In this document: positions 31,085 through 39,892 of the stretch, one piece after another
How the letters are laid out: each line of letters begins with the position of its first letter
How positions within the stretch are numbered: position 1 is the first letter of the stretch
Source: Streptomyces leeuwenhoekii
GTDB taxonomy: Bacteria > Actinomycetota > Actinomycetes > Streptomycetales > Streptomycetaceae
Length of the DNA stretch: 64,000 bases
Assembly: GCF_001013905.1 (NCBI RefSeq)
Contig: NZ_LN831790.1
Location: 6,710,001-6,774,000 of the forward strand
Direction of reading: 5' to 3'
Notes under the pieces: generated by a model
Database searches by the model: none
Seen by the model: the letters and a program-made list of their open reading frames with translations, nothing else
Told to the model about the DNA's origin: nothing
Translations under genes and position numbers: made by a program

Positions 31085-31840
31085 ATGCTCGAAAAGGTGA
31101 CTGTGACCCGCTACATCACGCCCCTGCGTGAAGGCGGCTCGCTGCCGGGGCTCGTCGAGGGCGACGACCTCGGGACGTACGTCATGAAGTTCACCGGCGC
31201 GGGGCAGGGGCGCAAGACGCTGGTCGCGGAGGTCGTGTGCGGCGAACTCGCCCGCCGGCTGGGATTCCGGGTGCCGCGGCTGGTCGCGCTCGGCCTCGAT
31301 CCGGTGCTGGGCCTCGGTGAACCCGACGAGCAGGTCCAGGAACTGCTCAAGTCCAGCGGCGGTACCAACCTCGGCATGGAGTTCCTCTCCGGCGCCCTCG
31401 GCTTCGACCCGCTCGCCTTCGAGGTGAGTCCGCGGGAGGCGGGGCGCATCGTCTGGTTCGACGCGCTCGTGAACAACGTCGACCGCTCCTGGCGCAACCC
31501 CAACCTGCTGCGCCGCCAGGGCGAGCTGTGGCTCATCGACCACGGCGCGACCATGATCTGGCAGCACAACTGGCCGTCCGCCGACACCTCCGCCGCCCGC
31601 CCCTACGACGCCGCCGACCACGCCCTGCGGCCCTTCGCGCCGGACGTCGCCGCGGCCGCCGCCGAACTGGCCCCCCAGGTCACCGAGGAACTCCTCGCCG
31701 AGGTCACCGCCGAGATCCCGGACGTCTGGCTGGCGGACGAACCCGGTTTCGCCGGACCGGACGACCTGCGGCGGGCGTACGCGCGCCCGCTGCTGGCCCG
31801 TGCTGCCGTCATCCACGAACGCATTCAGGGGGTCCGGTGA
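31085..31840 (+). CDS. HipA-like kinase-domain protein
   Basis: 251 residues. The kinase lysine is in TYVMKFTG, the catalytic loop is FDALVNNVDRSWRNPNLL, and the metal-binding Asp is in LWLIDHGA, all as in HipA-type phosphotransferases. It lacks the HipA N-terminal subdomain and no HipB-like antitoxin is next to it. ATG 31085 was used; GTG 31103 with AAAGG upstream is also plausible. Its stop overlaps the GTG of the DUF3037 gene (GTGA). This pairing recurs in bacteria, and its function is unknown. Confidence 0.8.
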   Translation: MLEKVTVTRYITPLREGGSLPGLVEGDDLGTYVMKFTGAGQGRKTLVAEVVCGELARRLGFRVPRLVALGLDPVLGLGEPDEQVQELLKSSGGTNLGMEFLSGALGFDPLAFEVSPREAGRIVWFDALVNNVDRSWRNPNLLRRQGELWLIDHGATMIWQHNWPSADTSAARPYDAADHALRPFAPDVAAAAAELAPQVTEELLAEVTAEIPDVWLADEPGFAGPDDLRRAYARPLLARAAVIHERIQGVR

Positions 31841-32220
31841 CCGACCGGCACGTCTTCGAGTACGCGCTGCTGCGCGTCGTACCGCGCGTCGAGCGCGGCG
31901 AGTGCATCAACGCCGGGGTGCTGGTGTACTGCCGGGCCGAGGCGTTCGTCGCCGCCCGCACCCACCTCGACGAGGCCAGGCTGCTGGCGCTCGACCCGGG
32001 GGCCGACGTGCCCGGCGTCCGCGCCGCGCTGCGCGCCGCCGAGGGCGTGTGCGCCGGCGGCGCGGCGGCGGGACAGGCCGCCGGCGACGACGCCGGCCGC
32101 CGTTTCCGCTGGCTCGTCGCCTCCCGCTCCACCATCGTCCAGCCCGGCCCGGTGCACACCGGCCTCACGGCCGACCCGGCGGCGGAGGCGGACCGGCTGC
32201 TGGAACTGCTGGTGCGGTAG
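31837..32220 (+). CDS. DUF3037-family protein
   Basis: 127 residues beginning MTDRHVFEYALLRVVPRVER, then GECINAGVLVYC and a C-terminal RFRWLVASRSTIVQPGPVH, typical of DUF3037. It is translationally coupled to the HipA-like kinase through a 4-base overlap. No catalytic motif is visible. It is probably a partner or substrate of the kinase. Confidence 0.85.
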   Translation: MTDRHVFEYALLRVVPRVERGECINAGVLVYCRAEAFVAARTHLDEARLLALDPGADVPGVRAALRAAEGVCAGGAAAGQAAGDDAGRRFRWLVASRSTIVQPGPVHTGLTADPAAEADRLLELLVR

Positions 32221-32283
32221 GGCCGCCGGGGCTCGGAGACGAGTCCCGGTGCCCGTGGCGGAGCCGGCCGCGCCCGCCGGGCG

Positions 32284-32790
32284 TCAGGTCCGCCGGTGCC
32301 GCCTGACCATCCAGCCGGCCGTGAGCGCGGCGCCCGCGACGAAGGTCAGGCCGATCCCGACGTCCCAGCCGGTCGGCCCGCTGGTCGACGTGCCGCCGAG
32401 CCCGCCCTCGACGCCGCGCGTGGCGGGCGCGGTGGGCGACACCGCGGGACGCGACGGCGTGGCCGTGGGTGTCGTGGACGGCGCCGTGGGCCTCGGTGGC
32501 ATGGTCGTGGGGGCCGGGGAGGGCGCCGTGGGGCGCGGGGGACGGCTCGTGGCGGAGAGGGTGGCGCCGGTGCCGCGCCGCGGCAGCACCTCGCACGCTA
32601 TGCCGTCGTGCGGGCCCTGGTCCTCGTCCAGCCGGTTGGGGTCGCTCCGATCGCTGTCGAACACCGCCTGTGCCTCCTCCTGGTAGGTGAAGTGCCCGCA
32701 GTCCAGGTCCTGGGCGTACGCGGTGCCGGCCGGCAGGCCCGCCGCCGTCACCGCGATCAGCAGGCCCGCGAGGGTGGTGCTCGGACGCAT
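32284..32790 (-). CDS. Secreted, membrane-anchored Excalibur-domain protein
   Basis: 168 residues: a Sec signal peptide (LAGLLIAVTAAGLPAGTAYA), an Excalibur-type segment DLDCGHFTYQEEAQAVFDSD with DQGPHDGIACEV (paired cysteines and acidic residues), a Pro/Thr-rich linker of about 60 residues, a C-terminal helix (GIGLTFVAGAALTAGWMV) and a basic tail. ATG 32790 has AGGAGG 5 bases upstream. It is anchored by the C-terminal helix rather than an obvious sortase motif. Likely surface-exposed; function unknown. Confidence 0.8.
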   Translation of the reverse strand: MRPSTTLAGLLIAVTAAGLPAGTAYAQDLDCGHFTYQEEAQAVFDSDRSDPNRLDEDQGPHDGIACEVLPRRGTGATLSATSRPPRPTAPSPAPTTMPPRPTAPSTTPTATPSRPAVSPTAPATRGVEGGLGGTSTSGPTGWDVGIGLTFVAGAALTAGWMVRRHRRT

Positions 32791-33009
32791 GGACGCCTCC
32801 TTCTCCGGTCCTTCTCCGGCCCTTTCGGGCCATGGGCGACTCGCGCTTCGACGCTAGGGGTCCGGGGGCGCGACGGCGCGGAGCGCTGGGCCGTTCGGGT
32901 GGTGCGGCACGGGGGAGGCGACCGGGGACGCGCAGGTAATGGATCACACCCGTCCGGTGTCCCGTTGACACCGCGTGCCGGGGCTTCTAGCGTCACGTCT
33001 GCTGAAGGT

Positions 33010-33027
33010 ACTAAGCGGTCGCTCACC
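33010..33027 (+). promoter_or_regulatory. TetR-type operator upstream of tandem SDR genes
   Basis: TAAGCGGTCGCTCA (33012-33025) is an imperfect palindrome centred on AGCG-GT-CGCT, about 50 bases before the first SDR start. The form resembles TetR-family sites found before acyl-CoA and fatty-acid genes in actinomycetes. The regulator is not adjacent. Confidence 0.5.
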
Positions 33028-33075
33028 AGAGGGCGGGCCGCAGGAGCCGCATCCCAAGGGCGAGGAGAAGCAGCA

Positions 33076-33837
33076 ATGTCCACCACTGAGCAGCGGGTCG
33101 CCGTCGTCACCGGTGCCGCGCGCGGCATCGGCGCCGCCACGGCCGTGCGACTGGCCGCCGAGGGCCGTGCCGTCGCCGTACTGGACCTCGACGAGGCCGC
33201 CTGCAAGGACACCGTCGAGAAGATCACCGCGGCGGGCGGCAAGGCGATCGCGGTCGGCTGTGACGTCTCCGACGAGGCGCAGGTCGAGGCGGCCGTCGCC
33301 CGGATCACCGAGGAGCTGGGCGCACCGACCATCCTCGTCAACAACGCGGGCGTGCTCCGCGACAACCTGCTGTTCAAGATGAGCGTCTCCGACTGGGACA
33401 CCGTCATGAACGTGCACCTGCGCGGTGCCTTCCTGATGTCCAAGGCGTGCCAGAAGCACATGGTGGACGCCGGTTTCGGCCGCATCGTCAACCTGTCCTC
33501 CTCCTCCGCGCTCGGCAACCGCGGCCAGGTCAACTACTCGGCCGCCAAGGCCGGTCTGCAGGGCTTCACCAAGACCCTCGCCAAGGAGCTCGGCAAGTTC
33601 GGCGTCACCGCCAACGCCGTCGCCCCCGGCTTCATCGCCACCGAGATGACCAAGGCCACCGCCGACCGCGTCGGCATGGGCTTCGAGGAGTTCAAGGCCG
33701 CCGCCGCCACCCAGATCCCGGTGCAGCGCGTCGGCGAGCCCGACGACATCGCCAACGCCATCGCCTTCTTCACGGGCGAGGCGGCCGGTTTCGTCTCCGG
33801 CCAGGTGCTGTACGTCGCCGGCGGACCGCTCGACTAG
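33076..33837 (+). CDS. FabG-like SDR (3-oxoacyl reductase type)
   Basis: 253 residues with TGAARGIG, NNAG, the catalytic serine in NLSSSSALGNRG, YSAAK and FVSGQVLYVAGG. All SDR catalytic residues are present. ATG 33076 has GAGGAG about 9 bases upstream. A second SDR begins 10 bases after its stop, so they form an operon. It probably reduces a 3-oxoacyl-CoA or -ACP thioester, consistent with the upstream operator type. Confidence 0.9.
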   Translation: MSTTEQRVAVVTGAARGIGAATAVRLAAEGRAVAVLDLDEAACKDTVEKITAAGGKAIAVGCDVSDEAQVEAAVARITEELGAPTILVNNAGVLRDNLLFKMSVSDWDTVMNVHLRGAFLMSKACQKHMVDAGFGRIVNLSSSSALGNRGQVNYSAAKAGLQGFTKTLAKELGKFGVTANAVAPGFIATEMTKATADRVGMGFEEFKAAAATQIPVQRVGEPDDIANAIAFFTGEAAGFVSGQVLYVAGGPLD

Positions 33838-33847
33838 GGACAGGGAC

Positions 33848-34615
33848 ATGACTTCCGCAGAACTCCCCGAGCTCTCGGGCAACGTCGCGCTCGTCACGGG
33901 CGCCAGCCGCGGCATCGGTTACGGCGTCGCCGAGGCGCTCGTCGCCCGCGGCGACCGGGTGTGCATCACCGGCCGCAACGAGGACGCCCTGAAGGAGGCC
34001 GTCGACCGGCTCGGCGCCGACCGGGTCATCGGCGTCGCGGGCAAGGCGCACGACGAGGCCCACCAGGCCGCCGCCGTCGAGCGCACGATGGAGGCGTTCG
34101 GCCGCGTCGACTATCTGGTCAACAACGCCGGCACCAACCCGGTGTTCGGGCCGATCGCCGACCTCGACCTGAACGTGGCCCGCAAGGTCTTCGAGACCAA
34201 CGTGGTCTCGGCGCTCGGCTTCGCCCAGCGCACCTGGCACGCCTGGCAGAAGGACAACGGCGGCGCGATCGTCAACATCGCCTCCGTCGCGGGGCTGTCG
34301 GCCTCGCCCTTCATCGGCGCCTACGGCATCAGCAAGGCCGCCATGATCAACCTGACCGTGCAGCTCGCGCACGAGTTCGCGCCCAGGGTGCGGGTCAACG
34401 CCATCGCCCCGGCCGTGGTGAAGACCAAGTTCGCCGCCGCCCTGTACGAGGGCCGCGAGGCGGAGGCCGCCGCGGCCTACCCGCTGGGCCGGCTCGGCGT
34501 GCCCTCCGACATCGGCGGGGCCGCCGCCTTCCTCACCTCGGCGCAGTCGGACTGGATCACCGGCCAGACGCTGGTCGTCGACGGCGGGATCTTCCTCAAC
34601 GCCGGCGTGGCCTGA
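33848..34615 (+). CDS. SDR-family oxidoreductase
   Basis: 255 residues with TGASRGIG, NNAGTNPVFGP, the serine in NIASVAGLS, YGISK and WITGQTLVVDGG, so the NAD(P) site and Ser-Tyr-Lys are intact. It follows the FabG-like SDR by 10 bases, with AGGGACAGGG before its ATG. The pair may handle successive steps of acyl-chain metabolism. The substrate is unknown. Confidence 0.9.
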   Translation: MTSAELPELSGNVALVTGASRGIGYGVAEALVARGDRVCITGRNEDALKEAVDRLGADRVIGVAGKAHDEAHQAAAVERTMEAFGRVDYLVNNAGTNPVFGPIADLDLNVARKVFETNVVSALGFAQRTWHAWQKDNGGAIVNIASVAGLSASPFIGAYGISKAAMINLTVQLAHEFAPRVRVNAIAPAVVKTKFAAALYEGREAEAAAAYPLGRLGVPSDIGGAAAFLTSAQSDWITGQTLVVDGGIFLNAGVA

Positions 34616-34626
34616 CCGGACGCACC

Positions 34627-34664
34627 GGCGCGGGGCCGCCGCCGCTCGGCGGCGGCCCCGCGCC
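34627..34664 (+). terminator. Strong GC-rich hairpin after the SDR pair
   Basis: The arms 34627-34644 and 34647-34664 are perfectly complementary over 18 bases (GGCGCGGGGCCG at the 5' end), with a tight CT loop. It lies 11 bases past the stop codon and ends the SDR operon. Confidence 0.85.
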
Positions 34665-34827
34665 GAGCGCCGAGCGGCCCCCGCGCCGAGCCGCGGCTCG
34701 CCCCGACCCGCCCCTGACGAGGCCGTCGTCCCCTCGTGATCCACATGCCGTTCACAGGGGGTTCAGCCACCGGGACGCTGCGGTATGGTCTGCCGACCCT
34801 TGGTACGGCGGATCGAGGAGCGTGCGC

Positions 34828-36414
34828 GTGTTCAAGCGGAACCGATGCCTGCGGCGGGTGGCGGCCATCGCGTCCCTGTCGTCCCTGCTCACCGGGTGCG
34901 GACTGCTGTCGTCCGGCACCCCGGACGAGGAGGGGCCGATCGTCGTGGGCACGACCAGCGCCCCCAGCACGCTGGATCCCGCCGCCTCCTGGGACAGCTC
35001 GTGGGAGCTGTTCCGCAACGTCTACCAGACGCTGCTGAGCTACCCGAACGGGGCGACCACCCCCCAGCCGGACGCCGCCGAGCAGTGCGCGTTCACCGAC
35101 CAGTCGCACCGGGTCTACCGCTGCGAGCTGCGCGCGGGCCTGACCTTCTCCGACGGGGGAGCGCTGGACGCCCGGGCCGTCAAGCACTCGATCGACCGGA
35201 TCCGCGCCATCGACGTCGACGGCGGTCCCGCCGGTCTGCTGGGCAGCCTGGACCGCGTCCAGGCGCCGAGCGAGCGCGAGGTCGTCTTCCATCTGAACAA
35301 GCCCGACGCCACGTTCCCCTTCGTCCTGGCCACCCCCGCGCTGTCGATCGTGGACCCCGACAGCTATCCGGCCGAGGCGGTCCGCGAGGACGGCGAGATC
35401 CTCGGCTCCGGCCCCTACACGCTCGCCTCGTACGAGGAGGGCCGGCAGGCCGAGCTCGTGCGCAACGACCACTACAAGGGTTTCGCCGAGCGCCGCAACG
35501 ACGCCGTGACGATCCGCTACTTCCGGGACTCGCCCTCGATGGTGAAGGCGCTGCGGGAGCAGCGGATCCAGGTCACCTACCGGGGGCTGGCCCCGGACGA
35601 CATCGTCACCCTCCAGGGCAGGGCCGCGAAGGAGGAGGACCTCCAGCTCCTCGAGGGTGCCGGCACCGACATCAGCTATCTGGTCTTCGACCCCGACGAC
35701 CCCTGGGCGGGCCGCAAGGCCGTGCGCCGGGCCGTCGCCCAGGTCGTCGACCGGGCGGCCATCGCGCACAAGGTCTACCAGGACACGGTCGAGCCGCTGT
35801 ACTCCATGGTCCCCGCCGGCCTGACCGGCCACACCACCGACTTCTTCGACGACTACGGCGACCCCAGCGCCGCCAAGGCCCGCGCGATCCTCACCCGCGC
35901 CGGCATCACCGGGCCCGTCCCGCTCACCCTCTGGTACACCACCGACCGCTACGGCTCCCAGACCGCCGCGCAGTTCAAGGAGCTGGAGCGGCAGCTCGAG
36001 GCGTCCGGCCTGTTCACGGTCACCCTGCAGAGCCGCCCCTGGAAGACCTACGTGGAGGGGTACCGCAAGGGCGAGTACCCGGTCTTCGGGCGCGGCTGGT
36101 TCCCCGACTTCCCCGACGCGGAGAACTTCATCGCCCCCTTCGTCGGTGAGCAGAACGCGCTCGGGACGCCCTACCCGGTCCCGGAGATCACCGGTGAGCT
36201 GCTGCCCCGCTCCCGCCGCGAGAGCGACCGCGCCGCCGTGGTGGAGGAGTTCGAGCGGGCCCAGCGGATCCTCGTGGACGACGTGCGGCTGCTGCCGCTG
36301 TGGCAGGGCAAGCAGTACGTGGCCGCCAGCGAGGACATATCCGGCGCGGAGCGGGCACTGGACCCGTCGACGGTGATGATGATGTGGGAGCTGCACCGCA
36401 AGACGAGCTGGTAG
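34828..36414 (+). CDS. Peptide/oligopeptide-type solute-binding lipoprotein
   Basis: 528 residues of the SBP family 5 (DppA/OppA type): lipobox LLTGC near residue 30 after a basic start, IVVGTTSAPSTLDPA, FRNVYQTLLSY, LRAGLTFSDG, AVKHSIDRI and GSGPYTLASY. GTG 34828 was chosen because GAGGAG ends 7 bases before it; GTG 34822 is too close. No ABC permease or ATPase gene is adjacent, so it either works with a distant system or acts as a sensor. It ends with short spacing before ung. Confidence 0.9.
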   Translation: MFKRNRCLRRVAAIASLSSLLTGCGLLSSGTPDEEGPIVVGTTSAPSTLDPAASWDSSWELFRNVYQTLLSYPNGATTPQPDAAEQCAFTDQSHRVYRCELRAGLTFSDGGALDARAVKHSIDRIRAIDVDGGPAGLLGSLDRVQAPSEREVVFHLNKPDATFPFVLATPALSIVDPDSYPAEAVREDGEILGSGPYTLASYEEGRQAELVRNDHYKGFAERRNDAVTIRYFRDSPSMVKALREQRIQVTYRGLAPDDIVTLQGRAAKEEDLQLLEGAGTDISYLVFDPDDPWAGRKAVRRAVAQVVDRAAIAHKVYQDTVEPLYSMVPAGLTGHTTDFFDDYGDPSAAKARAILTRAGITGPVPLTLWYTTDRYGSQTAAQFKELERQLEASGLFTVTLQSRPWKTYVEGYRKGEYPVFGRGWFPDFPDAENFIAPFVGEQNALGTPYPVPEITGELLPRSRRESDRAAVVEEFERAQRILVDDVRLLPLWQGKQYVAASEDISGAERALDPSTVMMMWELHRKTSW

Positions 36415-36510
36415 AGCCCGGGCCCCGGATCCGGCCCGGGGGACCGGCTGTCAGTGGTCGCCTGTAGGTTCTGTGGCCTGGAAGCGACCGCACACGGTAA
36501 GGAAGCCGAC

Positions 36511-37194
36511 GTGACCGACATCGCCATGCTGCCCGAGTCCTGGCGCGAGGTGCTGGGGGGCGAACTGCAGGAGCCCTACTTCAAGGAGCTGATGGAGTTC
36601 GTCGAGGAGGAGCGCGCGCGGGGTCCCGTCTACCCTCCGCGCGAGGAGGTCTTCGCCGCCCTGGAGGCCACGCCGTACGACCGGGTGAAGGTCCTCGTCC
36701 TCGGACAGGACCCCTACCACGGCGAGGGCCAGGGCCACGGCCTGTGCTTCTCGGTCCGCCCGGGCGTGAAGGTCCCGCCGTCCCTGCGCAACATCTACAA
36801 GGAGATGCACGAGGAGCTGGGCACGCCCGTCCCGGACAACGGCTACCTGATGCCGTGGGCCGAGCAGGGCGTGCTGCTGCTCAACGCGGTCCTCACGGTC
36901 CGGGCCGGCGAGGCCAACTCGCACAAGGGGCGGGGCTGGGAGCTGTTCACGGACGCGGTGATCCGGGCGGTGGTCGACCGGCCCGACCCGGCGGTGTTCG
37001 TGCTGTGGGGCAACTACGCGCAGAAGAAGCTGCCGCTGATCGACGAGTCGCGGCACGCGGTCGTCAAGGGCGCGCACCCCTCGCCGCTGTCGGCGAAGAA
37101 GTTCTTCGGCTCCCGTCCGTTCACGCAGATCAACGAGGCCGTCGCCCGGCAGGGGCACGAGCCGATCGACTGGCGCATCCCGAACCTGGGCTGA
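36511..37194 (+). CDS. ung: Uracil-DNA glycosylase (family 1)
   Basis: 227 residues. The catalytic motif VLGQDPYHGEGQGHGL, the uracil pocket LLLNAVLTVRAGEANSHKGRGW and the DNA-intercalation loop GAHPSPLSA are complete. It removes uracil from DNA in base-excision repair. GTG 36511 has AAGGA 7 bases upstream. The gene is free-standing, closed by a hairpin 6 bases after the stop. Confidence 0.96.
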   Translation: MTDIAMLPESWREVLGGELQEPYFKELMEFVEEERARGPVYPPREEVFAALEATPYDRVKVLVLGQDPYHGEGQGHGLCFSVRPGVKVPPSLRNIYKEMHEELGTPVPDNGYLMPWAEQGVLLLNAVLTVRAGEANSHKGRGWELFTDAVIRAVVDRPDPAVFVLWGNYAQKKLPLIDESRHAVVKGAHPSPLSAKKFFGSRPFTQINEAVARQGHEPIDWRIPNLG

Positions 37195-37200
37195 GCGCCG

Positions 37201-37239
37201 GGCCGCGGGGCCGTCCGCCGGCGGGCCCGCCCCGCGGCC
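37201..37239 (+). terminator. Hairpin after ung
   Basis: GGCCGCGGGG (37201-37210) pairs with CCCCGCGGCC (37230-37239), extended by one pair inward, with a small inner hairpin in the loop. It begins 6 bases after the ung stop. Confidence 0.75.
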
Positions 37240-37321
37240 GTACGGAGCCGCCTGAGCGGGATCGCCGGCGTCTGCCGCTAGCGTCGTCGGGAGACAGCCG
37301 ACGAGCGGTGCGGAGGACACG

Positions 37322-37867
37322 GTGGCCGAGGGACAGGAGCAGGCGGCGCCGGACGCCCTGCTGACGCGGATCGGGCAGGCCGTCATGCTGCACCACGCGG
37401 GCGACCGCGAGGAGGCCCGGCAGCGCTTCCTCGGCCTCTGGGCCGAGATCGGCGAGCACGGCGACCCGTTCCACCGCTGCACCCTGGCCCACTACCTGGC
37501 CGACACCCAGGACGACCCCGCCGACGAACTGGCCTGGGACCTGCGCGCGTTGTCGGCCGCGGAGGAACTCGCGCGGGGTCGCCCGGCCGGGCACCAGCGG
37601 GCGCTCGCCGCGCGCGCCCTGTACCCCGCCCTCCATCTGAACCTGGCCGCCGACTACGCCCGGCTGGGCCGGCACGAGGCCGCCCGCGCGCATCTGCGGC
37701 GGGCGCGGGGCGCGGCCGGGGCACTGGGCGACGACGGTTACGGCGAGGGCGTGCGGACGGCCATCGGACGGCTGGCCCGGCGGCTGGACGAGGACGGGCC
37801 GCGCGGAGCGTCCCCGGAGGGTGGCCCGTGGGGGCCACCGCGGCAGCGCCCCCAGGAAGGGTTCTGA
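37322..37867 (+). CDS. TPR-like helical hypothetical protein
   Basis: 181 residues, mostly helical, with tetratricopeptide-like repeats (LLTRIGQAVMLHHAGDREEA, LHLNLAADYARLGRHEAARA). No catalytic motif or export signal. GTG 37322 has GGAGG 5 bases upstream. The last 25 residues are Gly/Pro-rich and probably disordered. Such proteins often mediate protein contacts; the partner is unknown. Confidence 0.75.
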   Translation: MAEGQEQAAPDALLTRIGQAVMLHHAGDREEARQRFLGLWAEIGEHGDPFHRCTLAHYLADTQDDPADELAWDLRALSAAEELARGRPAGHQRALAARALYPALHLNLAADYARLGRHEAARAHLRRARGAAGALGDDGYGEGVRTAIGRLARRLDEDGPRGASPEGGPWGPPRQRPQEGF

Positions 37868-37955
37868 CCGCGGGCGGCCCGGGGGTGCCGCTCGCCACGG
37901 CGCCGGGGTCCGGGGTTCCGACTGCCGACGGCGGATCGGCCGCCGGGCGTCGGCC

Positions 37956-38465
37956 TCAACGGCCGTACGTCCGCTTGCAGATCACCGCTTCCGGGCTGTC
38001 GGCCCGCCAGCCGCCGTACGTCCGGCCCAGGGAGCACACGCCCGCGTTCCCGGGCATGCCGCGCCCGGCCGGGTTCGCGGCGCCGGGCAGACCGGCGCGC
38101 GGGCGCTGCGAGGCGGGCGGCGCGGGCTCGCGGGGTTCCGGGCGCGCCGGTCGCGGCCGGGGCTCCGGCCGGGCGGCCGAGGGTTCCCGCGGCGGCGCGG
38201 CGGCCGGGGCGGGCGTGCGGCGCGGTACGGCCGGGGACGGTGCCGCCGGCCGGGAGGGACCGATCATCTCCAGGGCCTCCCGGGCGGGCGCCTGCACCAC
38301 CCGTGGTTCGGGCGCGCCGTCCGGACGGGGTGCGGTCGGCGCGGTCGGCGTGGCGGACGGCGCGGGGCCGGGTGGGCGCTGGAGCGTCACACAGCCGGTC
38401 AGGGCCGAGACAGCCATGGTCAACAGGAGCGTCGCGCTGGTCGTCGTTCGATGCACCCGCGCCAC
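37956..38465 (-). CDS. Small proline-rich lipoprotein
   Basis: About 169 residues: a lipoprotein signal (TTSATLLLTMAVSALTGC), a long Pro/Ala/Arg-rich disordered linker, and a conserved-looking C-terminus (AGVCSLGRTYGGWRADS, then EAVICKRTYG) with two cysteines likely to form a disulfide. GTG 38465 or 38456 could be the start; neither has a clear Shine-Dalgarno sequence. Probably anchored to the outer face of the membrane. Confidence 0.7.
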   Translation of the reverse strand: MARVHRTTTSATLLLTMAVSALTGCVTLQRPPGPAPSATPTAPTAPRPDGAPEPRVVQAPAREALEMIGPSRPAAPSPAVPRRTPAPAAAPPREPSAARPEPRPRPARPEPREPAPPASQRPRAGLPGAANPAGRGMPGNAGVCSLGRTYGGWRADSPEAVICKRTYGR

Positions 38466-38646
38466 TTTGCTGGTTCCGGCGCGTCGGGGGCGGCGGACGG
38501 GCACAGGATGCCCCGCACGGGTGATGCCCGGCCCGGCGCAGGCGCCCCGGACCTGCGAGGACGGCACCGGTCCCGTCCACAGAGCGGGCGCGTCCCGCCC
38601 CGCTTCCCCGGCGCGGACGTCCGGCCACCGGGGCCGGGCGGGGCGG

Positions 38647-39162
38647 TCACTCCCCGGTGGCACCGTCGAGGCGCTCGCGGACCAGATCGGCGTGGCCGTT
38701 GTGGCGGGCGTACTCCTCGATCATGTGCGTGTAGATCCACCGCAGGCTGTAGGGCTCCTCGGTGGACCGGCTCTTCCCCCGGGACACGTCGTCCAGGCCG
38801 AACCCGGCCGCGGTGCGCCGGGCGACGGCGATCTCGCCCTGCCAGGCGGTGTACGCCTCCTGCCAGGTGTCCGTCTCGGCCGGGTGGAACTCGCCGTCCG
38901 GGTCCTCGTCGCCGTAGTAGAGGGGGCCCGCGTCCTCGCCCGCCAGCACCCTGCGGAACCAGTGCCGCTCCACCTCGGCCATGTGCCGCACCAGCCCCAT
39001 CAGCGACAGCTCGGACGGTGCCACCGAGGCGGTCCTCAGCTGCGCGTCGGTCAGGCCCTCGCACTTGCGGGCGAGAGTGTGCCGGTGGTAGTCGAGCCAG
39101 CCCTCCAGCATGGTGCGTTCGTCGGCGGCGGGGGCGGGTGTGCGGCGCTCGGTCGTGGTCAT
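38647..39162 (-). CDS. DinB/DUF664-family protein
   Basis: 171 residues of the DinB superfamily, related to mycothiol transferases. Metal-ligand histidines appear in GLVRHMAEVERHW and in YARHNGHADLVRE. The ATG at 39162 has GAGG 8 bases upstream. It is 43 bases downstream of the TetR gene on the same strand and may be co-transcribed. The substrate is unknown. Confidence 0.85.
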   Translation of the reverse strand: MTTTERRTPAPAADERTMLEGWLDYHRHTLARKCEGLTDAQLRTASVAPSELSLMGLVRHMAEVERHWFRRVLAGEDAGPLYYGDEDPDGEFHPAETDTWQEAYTAWQGEIAVARRTAAGFGLDDVSRGKSRSTEEPYSLRWIYTHMIEEYARHNGHADLVRERLDGATGE

Positions 39163-39205
39163 GCCCGCATCCTCGCCCGCCGCCGCCCGGCCCGGCCAGG
39201 GGTTT

Positions 39206-39799
39206 TCAGCCGCGGCCCAGCATCCCCGCCAGCAACTCCCGCAGTCCCGCCCGCAGCTCGTCCAGGTCCGGCACCCGGGAGCTGAACGACCCGGCCGCGC
39301 AGCTGAACATGAGCCCGTCCGCCCACGCCACCAGCGACAGCACGTGCCGCGCCGGGTCCGTGGAGCCCATGGCGGTGACCAGGGTCGTGAGCCGGTCGCG
39401 GAAGCGGGCGCCGGTCGCGTCGTAGAAGGCGCGCAGTCCGGGGCGCCGGGTCGCCTCCAGGGCCAGTTCGTAGCGGGCGAGCAGCAGGTCCCGGTGGCCG
39501 GTGAGCGAGCGGTGGACCGCCAGGGCCAGGCCGTCGGCCAGCGCGTCGAGGCCGTCGCGCGGGTCCGGCATCTCCTCCAGCCCCAGCACCCGCGCCTCCC
39601 GCTCGGCGTGCCGCCGCACCGCGAGCTCCAGCAGCGCCTGCCGGGTCCGGGCCAGGTTCGACGTCGAGCCCTGGGGGAGCCCGGCCGCCTCGTCGACGGC
39701 GCGGTGGGTGAGACCGCGCATCCCGCGCTCGGCGAGCAGGGCCAGGGCGGTGTCGGCGACGAGTTCGGCGCGGGCGGCGCCTGCGGTGCGTACGGACAT
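39206..39799 (-). CDS. TetR-family repressor
   Basis: 197 residues: an N-terminal HTH (TALALLAERGMRGLTHRAVD, EAAGLPQGSTSNL) and a helical ligand domain. TAGGTT on the coding strand ends 7 bases before the ATG, so the mRNA is probably leaderless. Two ACTAC-N4-GTAGT operators lie between it and the divergent flavin monooxygenase, the likely target. Confidence 0.9.
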   Translation of the reverse strand: MSVRTAGAARAELVADTALALLAERGMRGLTHRAVDEAAGLPQGSTSNLARTRQALLELAVRRHAEREARVLGLEEMPDPRDGLDALADGLALAVHRSLTGHRDLLLARYELALEATRRPGLRAFYDATGARFRDRLTTLVTAMGSTDPARHVLSLVAWADGLMFSCAAGSFSSRVPDLDELRAGLRELLAGMLGRG

Positions 39800-39819
39800 G
39801 GACGCCAACCTACCGCTCG

Positions 39820-39868
39820 TACTACGCCTGTAGTAGCGTCGAGGCACAGGCTCACTACATCTGTAGTG
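39820..39868. promoter_or_regulatory. Twin TetR operators in the TetR/monooxygenase spacer
   Basis: TACTACGCCTGTAGTA (39820-39835) and CACTACATCTGTAGTG (39853-39868) are two perfect palindromes with 6-bp arms and 4-base centres, 33 bases apart centre to centre. Each lies on one of the divergent promoters, so one TetR could repress both genes. Confidence 0.8.
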
Positions 39869-39892
39869 ACGTATCGGTGGCGAGGGGGAGTC

